Shown here: piece by piece, positions 1 to 6,076 of the stretch
Numbering within the stretch: the stretch's first letter is position 1
Layout of the letters: every line of letters starts with the position of its first letter
Assembly (NCBI GenBank): GCA_002438905.1
Contig: DJSA01000125.1
Span: 369-6,444 of the forward strand
Direction: 5' to 3'
From: Bacteroidales bacterium UBA6346
GTDB lineage: Bacteria; Bacteroidota; Bacteroidia; Bacteroidales; UBA932
DNA length: 6,076 bases
Notes under the pieces: model-generated
The model's database searches: none
Told to the model about the DNA's origin: nothing
Seen by the model: the letters and a program-made list of their open reading frames with translations, nothing else
Translations under genes and position numbers: made by a program

Positions 1-1302
1 GTGTCGTCGCTCTTCTCTGGGAAGCCGCTGATTCTGGCAGTTGCGGTCGTTGTCGTGCTCATACTCATAAACACCGCTCTGCCGGCACATTTCTTCAACA
101 GGATTCCGGTGGCGGCAGCGTTCAGGAACTACAGCGAGGGCAGGCGCAGATGGAAGCTCGGTCTGCTGGCCGTGGAGTTCGCGGCCGTGGCGTTCCTTGC
201 GGTCGTGATTTGCGTGATTTCGCTGCAATATGACAAGATGGCCAATGCAGATCTCGGATTCAACTACCGGAACGTCGCGATGATAAGTCTCCCCGAGGCG
301 ACCCACGAGCAGAAGAACACTCTCATAGCGGAGGTGCGCGCGCTTTCGGACGTGGATGACGCGGCTTTCGCCTACCAGAGCCCTTTCGACGGCTATTCCG
401 GCAACAACGTTTCAATACCGGGAGAGGACAGGCAGCTGTTCAATATCAGGGATGCCTATTATGTCGACAGCCACTGGCTCAATGTCCTCGGAGTGGATAT
501 TATTGAGGGGCGCAATTTTGACGGGACGCTTGCCGCCGACAGGGAAATACTTGTGGATGAGAGGTTTGTGGATAAGATGGAAAAGACTGCCGGGTGGGAC
601 GAGGTGCTCGGAAGGGATGTCATGATTACGGGGCACAAGGAAGGCCCCAAAAGGATTTGCGGTGTGTTCAAGCCCATAAACCAAGGCTCGTTCAGCCTTG
701 AGGACAGTTTCTACTCCACCAGACCGATGGTCGTCTTCTACTGTGACCCGCAGCAATATACCAATTTTTTCAGGCTAATTTTCGTGAAGTATCACAAGAT
801 TTCCCCTGAGGCTCTGGAGCATACGCAGGCAGTGGTGAATGAGATTCTGCCGGGTCAGGCGAGCAAAATCGTTCCATGCAGCACTGCCGCCCTTGACAAT
901 CTGTCTGACACGAGGAATACGAGGAACGCCGTGCTCATCGGAGGCATTGTTTCGCTTATTATCGCCCTTTTGGGGCTTGTGGGATATACGATTGACGAGG
1001 TGCGTCGCCGCGCAAAGGAGATTGCGGTGCGGAGGGTGAACGGGGCTCAGTTCTCGCAGATTCGGGATATGTTCCTTAGGGACGTGATGTGGATTGCAGG
1101 GCCGTCGGTGGCCGTAGGTTGTGTTCTTGCGGGGATTGTGGCGGCACGGTGGGAGCAGCAGTTCAGCGTTCAGGCGGGGCTTCCGTGGTGGGTGTTTGCC
1201 GTGACTTTCATCGGCGTGCTCGGCATTGTTGCCGTCATTTCGGACATTTATGTCCAGATTGTGGCAAACCGCAATCCGGCCGAGAGTATTAAAACTGAGT
1301 GA
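1..1302 (+). CDS. FtsX/MacB-type ABC transporter permease, C-terminal part (5' end outside window)
   Basis: Inner-membrane permease subunit of a MacB/LolC-like ABC transporter; it would work with the ATPase encoded downstream. The visible 433 residues match the second half of this family. There is a membrane segment at about 10-27, one at about 53-74, a large extracytoplasmic domain at about 76-310, then three segments at about 312-332, 363-383 and 397-420. The loop after the first of these last three carries KEIAVRRVNGA (339-349), the conserved charged motif of FtsX C-terminal domains, and the protein ends NPAESIKTE. The order matches residues ~380-810 of the 810-residue permease at 2228, so roughly 370-380 residues are probably missing. 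The GTG at position 1 is most likely an internal valine codon, because the frame opens inside a membrane segment. The two permeases share architecture and motifs but differ widely in sequence, so they are paralogues rather than a recent duplication. Substrate unknown. Confidence 0.9.
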   Translation: MSSLFSGKPLILAVAVVVVLILINTALPAHFFNRIPVAAAFRNYSEGRRRWKLGLLAVEFAAVAFLAVVICVISLQYDKMANADLGFNYRNVAMISLPEATHEQKNTLIAEVRALSDVDDAAFAYQSPFDGYSGNNVSIPGEDRQLFNIRDAYYVDSHWLNVLGVDIIEGRNFDGTLAADREILVDERFVDKMEKTAGWDEVLGRDVMITGHKEGPKRICGVFKPINQGSFSLEDSFYSTRPMVVFYCDPQQYTNFFRLIFVKYHKISPEALEHTQAVVNEILPGQASKIVPCSTAALDNLSDTRNTRNAVLIGGIVSLIIALLGLVGYTIDEVRRRAKEIAVRRVNGAQFSQIRDMFLRDVMWIAGPSVAVGCVLAGIVAARWEQQFSVQAGLPWWVFAVTFIGVLGIVAVISDIYVQIVANRNPAESIKTE

Positions 1303-1343
1303 TGACAAGCTATAATTATATGAGTATTAGATTGGGATTTACG

Positions 1344-1423
1344 GGCTTCACGCTGGAAGCGAGAACCCATCGCTCATGAAAAGAAATCGCGCTGGGCTTC
1401 TCACCTCCGGCTTCCTTGAAGCC
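1344..1423. repeat. Long imperfect inverted repeat between first permease and ATPase genes
   Basis: The two arms, 1344-1373 and 1389-1423, pair in five blocks: GGCTTCA (1344-1350) with TGAAGCC (1417-1423), GGAAGC (1355-1360) with GCTTCC (1410-1415), GAGAA (1361-1365) with TTCTC (1398-1402), CCCA (1366-1369) with TGGG (1393-1396), and CGC (1371-1373) with GCG (1389-1391). That is 25 pairs, interrupted by small internal loops, around a 15-base apical loop (1374-1388). Each arm can also fold alone: GCTTC/GAAGC (1345-1360) on the left and GGCTTC-CTT-GAAGCC (1409-1423) on the right. This two-palindrome arrangement resembles paired REP-type units. There is no T-tract after the structure, so it does not look like an intrinsic terminator. 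It could be an mRNA processing or stability element, an attenuator, or a repeat family member; the sequence alone does not decide. Confidence 0.6.
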
Positions 1424-1547
1424 ATTTCGCGCATATACAGAATTTCCGAAATAGCAATATAAAATAAGAGTCTATAATAATCGACAACGATTCGAATATA
1501 CGAGAATTGAATATATTGAAATATAAAACAAAAAAAATAAAGGTATT

Positions 1548-2228
1548 ATGATTAAGATTACAGACATTTGCAAGGTTTTCAGGACCGAGGAGATTGAGAC
1601 GGTGGCTCTCGACAATGTTTCATTTGAAATTCAGGACGGCGAGTTCGTCGCGATTATGGGTCCTTCCGGTTGCGGAAAATCAACGCTGCTCAACATCCTC
1701 GGACTTCTCGACAACCCTACTTCAGGAAGCTATCTACTGTTAGGACAGGAGGTTGCGCAACTAAAGGAGAAGGAGAGGACGAAGTTCCGCAAGGGAAACA
1801 TCGGGTTCGTGTTCCAGAGCTTCAACCTTATCGACGAGCTGAATGTTTATGAAAACATCGAGCTGCCGCTGCGCTATATGAACTTCTCGGCTGCAGAGAG
1901 GAAGGAGAAGGTGGAGGCCGTAATGGCACGTATGAACATCAGCCACAGGGCAAAGCATTTCCCGCAGCAGCTCTCCGGCGGTCAGCAGCAGAGGGTGGCG
2001 ATTGCGCGCGCGGTGGTGGCCTCGCCGAAGCTGATTCTGGCCGACGAGCCTACCGGTAACCTCGACTCTAAGAACGGCAAAGAGGTGATGGACCTGCTCT
2101 GCGAGCTTAACGGCGAGGGGACTACCATCGTGATGGTGACCCACTCGCAGAAAGACGCGGCCATGGCGCAGCGGACTATTGATTTATTTGATGGTCATAT
2201 TGTGAGCGATGTAAAGAATGAATTGTAA
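1548..2228 (+). CDS. ABC transporter ATP-binding protein, LolD/MacB class
   Basis: A 226-residue cytoplasmic ATPase that dimerises and drives FtsX-type permeases. Every catalytic element is visible: Walker A GPSGCGKST (38-46), Q-loop glutamine 90 in FVFQSFNL, signature LSGGQ (142-146), Walker B LILADE with catalytic Glu167, D-loop NLD (171-173) and H-loop His199. The sequences FNLIDELNVYENIELPL and DEPTGNLDS are typical of the LolD/MacB/FtsE group, and the length is usual for a stand-alone ATPase of that group. The ATG at 1548 is chosen because the protein begins at the conserved first strand (MIKITDICKVF). It is preceded by an A-rich stretch ending AAAGG about 5 bases upstream, typical of Bacteroidota leaders. 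The stop codon TAA (2226-2228) shares its last A with the ATG of the next permease, so translation of the two is probably coupled. It is separated from the first permease by 245 bases, so it may also have its own promoter, although no convincing Bacteroidota -33/-7 pair is visible. Confidence 0.96.
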   Translation: MIKITDICKVFRTEEIETVALDNVSFEIQDGEFVAIMGPSGCGKSTLLNILGLLDNPTSGSYLLLGQEVAQLKEKERTKFRKGNIGFVFQSFNLIDELNVYENIELPLRYMNFSAAERKEKVEAVMARMNISHRAKHFPQQLSGGQQQRVAIARAVVASPKLILADEPTGNLDSKNGKEVMDLLCELNGEGTTIVMVTHSQKDAAMAQRTIDLFDGHIVSDVKNEL

Positions 2229-4660
2229 TGCGATATATATTTCATAACTTTATAAACACCCTGCGGCGGTACAAGGCGTCGAGCCTGCTGAATGTCATCG
2301 GAATGGCGGTGGCGTTCGGGGCTTTCTATGTGATTATGACGCAGGTGAGCCGGGACTTCGGGTATAATCAGCGGCTCAAGGACGCGGACCGCACGTTCAT
2401 TATTGCCCTGCCGTCGAACTATTCGCCGGGGAAATACAACACATGGATATGCCGTCCGCTCGGCGAGGCTCTGGTGAACGGTTCGTCATCCGTGGAGTGC
2501 GGAGGAATGTTCCAGGCATGGCACGGGGAACCGGAGATTTGCTGGACACGGCGCGGCGACACGGTGCGGAAAATGCGTCTCACCACTATGGAATACTCCG
2601 CCGGCGGAATCCGGACAATGAATTTCGAGGCGGCTGAAGGCTCGCTTGAGGAACTGTCAAGACCTGCGACCCTCGCCGTGAGCGAGACCTTTGCGGAGAA
2701 GAACGGAGTCACGGTCGGGGACAGGATTTCATGGAGTGATCCGGAGGGCGAGAAAAACGCGATGGAGGTCGTCGCCATATTCCGGGATTTTCAGAAAAAC
2801 TCGGATCTCGGATATGTGGAAGGGGTCTATGACGCCGGAAACAGCCATATGGACAGCACGACCGAATGGTCGTTCCAGTATGTCGTGAAGCTCCGCGACG
2901 CCTCGCAAAGAAGCGAGTTCGAGACGGAGGCGATGCCCGTGATGCGGGAGTTTCTGAGCCGACTCTATCGGATAGACGATTCGGCCGGGGAGGAAGACAA
3001 GGCCGAGTTTGAGGAGATGCTGGACAGGATGAGCGTCAAGTTAGTGTCCTTGAAGGAAATGTATTTCACGAAAGTGCTTGACGGCAAGCCCGGAGAATCC
3101 GGAAACCTCACGACGGACATCACGATGCTCGCGGTGGCCGTTCTCATAATCCTGATTGCGCTCATCAATTTCATAAACTTTTTCTTCGCGCTCGTCCCGG
3201 CAAGGCTGAGGTCCGTCAACACCTACAAGATTTTCGGAGTTTCACGCAGCTCGCTGGTTCTCAACTTCATAGGTGAATCCGTAGGGCTCGTGCTCCTGTC
3301 CCTTGCCCTCGCGGCGCTTCTCGTCTACGCCTTTGCGGCAAGCCCGCTCTCCGACATACTCAGTTCAAACGTTGGCATCAGGGACAATGCCGCAGTTCTG
3401 GCCGTTACGGTTGCCGTCGCGCTCGTCGCAGCGGTCGGAGGAAGCATCTATCCGGCGCTCTACATCACCTCGTTCCAGCCGGCGCTCGTGCTCAAGGGCT
3501 CATTCGGAGGGTCAGCTGCCGGACGGAGGCTGCGCAATGTGCTGATAGGCTTCCAGTTCGCCATTTCAATCGCGCTGATTGTCTGCGCGTCCTTCATAAG
3601 CCTGCAGCACAGCTACATGATGAACTACGACATGGGCTTCAACAAGTCCAACCTGCTCACCGGAAACATTCCCCTCGGGCTGTGCTGGTATGGGGAACAG
3701 AATCATGCCTTTGAGGACCGGCTCCGCAGCAACCCGCAGATTGAGGACATCACATGGGCGGACGGAAGGATTGTCAACACCTCCAGAATGGGCTGGGGTC
3801 GCGACTACAAGGGTGAGACCATCAATTTCCAGTGCTACCCGGTAGCGTATAATTTCCTCAGGTTCATGGGAATCGGCATCGTGGAGGGACGGGATTTCTC
3901 TGAATCGGACGAGATTTCGGATGGCAGTTCCATGATTTTCAACGTTCAGGGACAGAAGGAGTTCAACATCGACCTTGAGACTCCGGGACCGGGGCACGGG
4001 GCAAAGACCGAGGTCGTAGGAATCTGCAAGGATTTCCATTTCAAGCCTTTGCAGTATGGAAACGCGCCTTTCGCATTCTATGTATTCGGCAAGCACAGAT
4101 GGAGAAGCGGATTCAGGCACATCTACATCAGGACTGTCCCGGGAGCCAACCCTGCCGAGGTGATGCGGTTCGTGAACAACACCGTGGCCGAGATGCGCCC
4201 GGACACCGATCCGGAGACCTACGGAGTGGATTTCTTCGACAAGGAACTCGGGGCTCAGTATAAGAGGGAGAGTCAGCTCGCGCAGATGATAGGGCTGTTC
4301 ACGCTGATTGCAATCATCATCTCGCTTATGGGAGTCTTCGGTCTCGTGCTTTTCGAGACGCAGCACAGAAGCCGCGAGATTGCAATCAGGCGTGTGAACG
4401 GAGCCGGTGTCACGGACATACTCAAGATGCTCAACCGCAAGTTCATAGTCATCGTGCTCGTGTCGTTTGCAGTGGCCGCACCGGTGAGCTGGCTGATTGT
4501 TCGGCTCTATTTCGACGGCTTCGCCTACCACACGGAAATTGTCTGGTGGGTCTTCGCCGCAGCCCTTCTGGCCGTGCTTGTCATCACGGTCGCCATCGTG
4601 ACGCTCCGCAGCTGGAGGGCGGCGACGAGCAATCCTGTGGAGCAGCTGAAGTCAGAGTAA
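2228..4660 (+). CDS. FtsX/MacB-type ABC transporter permease, full length (810 aa)
   Basis: Inner-membrane permease with a duplicated FtsX plan, about the usual length for the Bacteroidota two-module permeases. Predicted membrane segments lie at about residues 20-38, 299-323, 352-371, 387-412, 437-458, 687-709, 738-761 and 771-793. Two large extracytoplasmic MacB-like periplasmic core domains fill 40-298 and 460-686. The first contains VGDRISW near 160; the second contains a GIVEGRDFSE stretch, a motif style repeated in the other permease (IIEGRNFDG). After the sixth segment comes REIAIRRVNGA (716-726), and the protein ends NPVEQLKSE. In related MacB/LolCE systems such permeases transmit ATP hydrolysis to periplasmic partners to export or extract substrates; which substrate is unknown here. 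The start is fixed by the TAATG overlap with the ATPase stop and by the basic N-terminus (MRYIFHNFINTLRRYK) before the first membrane segment. No frameshift or truncation is seen. Confidence 0.95.
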   Translation: MRYIFHNFINTLRRYKASSLLNVIGMAVAFGAFYVIMTQVSRDFGYNQRLKDADRTFIIALPSNYSPGKYNTWICRPLGEALVNGSSSVECGGMFQAWHGEPEICWTRRGDTVRKMRLTTMEYSAGGIRTMNFEAAEGSLEELSRPATLAVSETFAEKNGVTVGDRISWSDPEGEKNAMEVVAIFRDFQKNSDLGYVEGVYDAGNSHMDSTTEWSFQYVVKLRDASQRSEFETEAMPVMREFLSRLYRIDDSAGEEDKAEFEEMLDRMSVKLVSLKEMYFTKVLDGKPGESGNLTTDITMLAVAVLIILIALINFINFFFALVPARLRSVNTYKIFGVSRSSLVLNFIGESVGLVLLSLALAALLVYAFAASPLSDILSSNVGIRDNAAVLAVTVAVALVAAVGGSIYPALYITSFQPALVLKGSFGGSAAGRRLRNVLIGFQFAISIALIVCASFISLQHSYMMNYDMGFNKSNLLTGNIPLGLCWYGEQNHAFEDRLRSNPQIEDITWADGRIVNTSRMGWGRDYKGETINFQCYPVAYNFLRFMGIGIVEGRDFSESDEISDGSSMIFNVQGQKEFNIDLETPGPGHGAKTEVVGICKDFHFKPLQYGNAPFAFYVFGKHRWRSGFRHIYIRTVPGANPAEVMRFVNNTVAEMRPDTDPETYGVDFFDKELGAQYKRESQLAQMIGLFTLIAIIISLMGVFGLVLFETQHRSREIAIRRVNGAGVTDILKMLNRKFIVIVLVSFAVAAPVSWLIVRLYFDGFAYHTEIVWWVFAAALLAVLVITVAIVTLRSWRAATSNPVEQLKSE

Positions 4661-4826
4661 AAGCCGCCTTGCATCCCATCCTTTTATGCGACTTTTACAC
4701 CAAGCGGATTTATCAGGCAATCCTTCAAAATCGCCGTTTGAGGGGCTTCAGTTGAGTTTGGTATGCTCTTTGATTAAATGTATAACTGTTTAGTTAAACA
4801 TATATAATACCATTTGATACGATAAG

Positions 4827-4862
4827 CCTCCGTCCCTGTGACTTGGACGGAGGTTTCTTATT
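4827..4862 (+). terminator. Strong intrinsic hairpin terminator
   Basis: CCTCCGTCC (4827-4835) and GGACGGAGG (4845-4853) form a perfect 9-base-pair stem with a 9-base loop. The stem extends outward by one G-T pair and two A-T pairs (AAG with TTT), and the T-rich tail TTTCTTATT follows. The flanking A and T runs mean it may also stop transcription from the other strand, less efficiently. It lies 166 bases after the second permease stop, so it probably ends the transporter transcript with a long 3' untranslated region, or ends a separate short transcript. It separates the transporter genes from the regulator, which therefore probably has its own promoter. Confidence 0.85.
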
Positions 4863-4884
4863 GAGAACTAATCCTAGGAAGTCT

Positions 4885-4908
4885 TTTCTTACCAAGAAAT
4901 CATTTCTT
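4885..4908. repeat. Overlapping palindromes of AAGAAA/TTTCTT half-sites
   Basis: TTTCTT (4885-4890), AAGAAAT (4894-4900) and ATTTCTT (4902-4908) are three alternating half-sites. The first two form a 6-base inverted repeat with a 3-base gap; the second and third form a 7-base inverted repeat around a single C. Another TTTCTT forms the terminator tail at 4854-4859. The array could be an operator or simply an AT-rich fold; the low complexity limits how much weight it can bear. Confidence 0.4.
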
Positions 4909-4959
4909 AAAATCTCAGAACAGTGCTATTTCATACTTACAAAAATCTCGGAATGGTGC
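4909..4959. repeat. Imperfect direct repeat pair, 18 bases, 33-base offset
   Basis: The 18-base stretch AAAATCTCAGAACAGTGC (4909-4926) recurs as AAAATCTCGGAATGGTGC (4942-4959), matching at 15 of 18 positions, with starts exactly 33 bases apart. The bases after each copy also resemble one another loosely (CATACTTACA after the first, CATCTACA after the second), which suggests a decayed tandem duplication of a unit of about 33 bases. It lies about 205 bases upstream of the response regulator start. No function can be assigned. Confidence 0.65.
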
Positions 4960-5060
4960 AGCGCATCTACATGTGTCGTTGATTTGGCAGCCATTACACA
5001 AAAGATTTATAATGCCCTTCCAGAGTGGAAACGGAAGGATACGGGCTTGCGAGCATCTTC

Positions 5061-5128
5061 ATCCAAAAGTCAAGGCTATAATCGGCGATTTTTATCCAAA
5101 AGTCAAGGCAATGAGTTCTCGGATTTTT
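5061..5128. repeat. Direct repeat pair, 16 identical bases, 33-base offset, upstream of regulator
   Basis: ATCCAAAAGTCAAGGC occurs identically at 5061-5076 and 5094-5109. Each copy is followed 10-12 bases later by GATTTTT (5087-5093 and 5122-5128), so the whole is a tandem pair of units of 33 and 35 bases. TTTTGGAT at 5125-5132 is the inverse complement of the ATCCAAAA that opens each unit, so either copy could pair with it. The array ends about 38 bases before the ATG of the response regulator, where regulator-binding sites or a leader structure would be plausible. The repeat could equally be part of an interspersed family; no function is shown by the sequence. Confidence 0.75.
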
Positions 5129-5165
5129 GGATATTCGGGGAAATGAGAGTAAATTGCGGGCTATT

Positions 5166-6076
5166 ATGGCGAAAAAGGGAAAAATATTGGTCGTTGACGA
5201 CAATCAGGGGATTCGGGAGGCGCTGAAGATACTCTTGGGTGGGTGCTTTGAGCGGGTGGAGACGGTGCCTTCGCCCGTGTCGCTGATGAGGACGGTGGAG
5301 AGCCTGAGACCGGACGTGATTCTTCTGGACATGAACTTCAGGACGGATATCAACACGGGGAACGAGGGGCTTTTCTGGCTGTCGGAAATAAAGTCACGGC
5401 GGCCGGAGCAGGCAGTGGTGCTGTTCACGGCCTATGCGGACATCGCCCTCGCGGTGGAAGGAATGAAACGCGGAGCGGAGGATTTTGTCGTGAAGCCATG
5501 GGACAACGCGAAGCTGATTGAGACGCTTACGGGAATACGTGACAGGAAAAAGGCCGCGACGAAGGTCAAGGTGGCCGACGACGGGCCGAGGATGTTCTGG
5601 GGCGAGAGCGCGGCTATGCGGAGGCTGCGCGGCGACGTGGAGAAAATCGCGGCTACGGACGCCACTGTACTGATTACCGGGGAGAACGGAACTGGAAAGG
5701 ACGTGCTTGCCCATGAGATTCACACTCTTTCGGGACGCGCAGCCGGGCCGATGGTCTGCGTGGATGCCGGAGCAATCACGCAGACACTTTTCGAGAGCGA
5801 GCTGTTCGGACACGTCAAGGGCGCGTTCACGGACGCGAAGTCCGACCATGCCGGCAAGTTCGAACAGGCGAACGGCGGCACGCTCTTCCTCGACGAGATT
5901 GCCAACATCCCGCAGCAGTCGCAGGCAAAGCTGCTTCGCGTGCTCCAGAGCCGCAGCGTGACCAGGGTCGGCGACACAAGGAGCATTCCTGTTGACATCC
6001 GACTCATCTGCGCGACAAACGCCGACGTTCCTGCCCTCGTGCGAGACGGGCTGTTCCGCGAGGACCTCTACTACCG
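5166..6076 (+). CDS. Sigma-54-type (NtrC-family) response regulator, N-terminal part (3' end outside window)
   Basis: Cytoplasmic two-component response regulator; the phosphorylated form would act as an ATP-driven activator of sigma-54 RNA polymerase. The first 303 residues are visible and the frame is open at the window end. The receiver domain (about 5-122) has Asp11 and Asp12, the phosphoacceptor Asp55 (ILLDMN), Thr88 and Lys110 in KPWDN. After a linker, the AAA+ domain starts near 143 (FWGESAAM) with Walker A GENGTGKD (172-179), the sigma-54 contact loop as GAFTDA (219-224) instead of the usual GAFTGA, Walker B TLFLDE (239-244), and CATN (282-285) in the sensor I region. The remaining AAA+ part and any DNA-binding domain lie outside. 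The ATG at 5166 is chosen because [13 protein letters not shown] is a standard receiver start; the Shine-Dalgarno is weak. A terminator separates it from the transporter genes upstream. A histidine kinase gene may follow. Control of the neighbouring transporter is an inference from position. Confidence 0.93.
   Translation, partial: MAKKGKILVVDDNQGIREALKILLGGCFERVETVPSPVSLMRTVESLRPDVILLDMNFRTDINTGNEGLFWLSEIKSRRPEQAVVLFTAYADIALAVEGMKRGAEDFVVKPWDNAKLIETLTGIRDRKKAATKVKVADDGPRMFWGESAAMRRLRGDVEKIAATDATVLITGENGTGKDVLAHEIHTLSGRAAGPMVCVDAGAITQTLFESELFGHVKGAFTDAKSDHAGKFEQANGGTLFLDEIANIPQQSQAKLLRVLQSRSVTRVGDTRSIPVDIRLICATNADVPALVRDGLFREDLYY

Larger units (their letters stand above)
4661..5165. other. 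AT-rich 505-base intergenic region with no convincing gene
   Basis: Base composition falls sharply compared with the flanking genes. The first part (4661-4826) lies between the permease stop and a strong terminator. It contains a possible hairpin at 4701-4740 (CAAGCGG with CCGTTTG including one G-T pair, extended inward by ATTT/AAAT) and a TGTTTA-GT-TAAACA palindrome at 4787-4800. The second part (4863-5165) contains the AAGAAA/TTTCTT palindromes and two sets of direct repeats described separately. A 127-codon + strand open frame (4843-5226) crosses it, but its only upstream start is a TTG inside the terminator stem, it runs into the regulator gene in another frame, and it resembles nothing I recognise. 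I judge it non-coding. No tRNA or recognisable riboswitch is seen. Confidence 0.7.

Noticed and set aside
1..3. GTG as a true start codon of the first permease
   Set aside because: The frame begins just before a membrane segment that corresponds to the middle of the full-length paralogue, and the first half of the fold is absent. The gene almost certainly extends beyond the left edge.
775..1308. 177-codon open frame on the - strand
   Set aside because: It is antisense to the first permease, His/Arg/Pro/Asn-rich, with no domain: a shadow of the real gene.
1409..1423. Intrinsic terminator between the first permease and the ATPase (GGCTTC-CTT-GAAGCC)
   Set aside because: The stem is followed by ATTTCGCGC rather than a T-tract, so efficient intrinsic termination is not expected.
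1473..1478. TATAAT as a -10 promoter box before the ATPase gene
   Set aside because: The window looks like Bacteroidota, whose housekeeping promoters use a TTTG (-33) and TAnnTTTG (-7) pattern. No matching upstream element is visible, and the surroundings are so AT-rich that a chance match is likely.
3566..4531. 321-codon open frame on the - strand
   Set aside because: It lies wholly antisense to the well-supported permease. Long antisense frames are expected opposite GC-rich genes, and the product shows no known domain.
5061..5128. CRISPR-like repeat-spacer pattern
   Set aside because: Only two copies of 16 bases are present, the intervening 17 bases are too short for a spacer, and no cas gene is in the window.
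4843..5226. 127-codon + strand open frame across the gap
   Set aside because: Its start would be a TTG inside the terminator stem, it overlaps the response regulator start in another frame, and it lacks any recognisable domain. The 11-residue internal repeats simply follow from the 33-base DNA repeats.

Overview
The window looks like chromosomal DNA from a member of the Bacteroidota, probably Bacteroidales with a fairly GC-rich genome (an Alistipes-like or Muribaculaceae-like organism would fit, but the sequence does not settle it). The reasons are two very long FtsX/MacB-type permeases encoded separately from their ATPase, A-rich leaders with little Shine-Dalgarno character, AT-rich gaps between GC-rich genes, and an NtrC-family response regulator with the KPWDN and GAFTDA sequence style I associate with this phylum.

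Layout, all genes on the + strand. Positions 1-1302 hold the C-terminal half of a first FtsX-type permease, cut by the window edge. A 245-base gap follows, containing a long imperfect inverted repeat (1344-1423) and then an AT-rich leader. Positions 1548-2228 encode a complete LolD/MacB-class ABC ATPase, and 2228-4660 a complete 810-residue second permease that overlaps the ATPase stop codon by one base. Next is a 505-base AT-rich gap (4661-5165) holding a strong hairpin terminator (4827-4862), an AAGAAA/TTTCTT palindrome cluster, and two unrelated short direct repeats that both have a 33-base offset. From 5166 to the window end runs the N-terminal 303 residues of a sigma-54-type response regulator (receiver plus AAA+ domain).

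How they may work together: the ATPase would power conformational work by the FtsX permeases in the inner membrane, as in MacB- or Lol-type systems that move substrates across the periplasm or out of the cell without a classical translocation pore. The regulator downstream may control the transporter, and a partner sensor kinase may lie beyond the right edge; both points are inference from gene order. No substrate can be read from the sequence.

The protein-coding content is of known families. I do not see a clearly new system. The less ordinary signals are in the two gaps: the long inverted repeat with alternative folds, and the two sets of 33-base-offset repeats upstream of the regulator.
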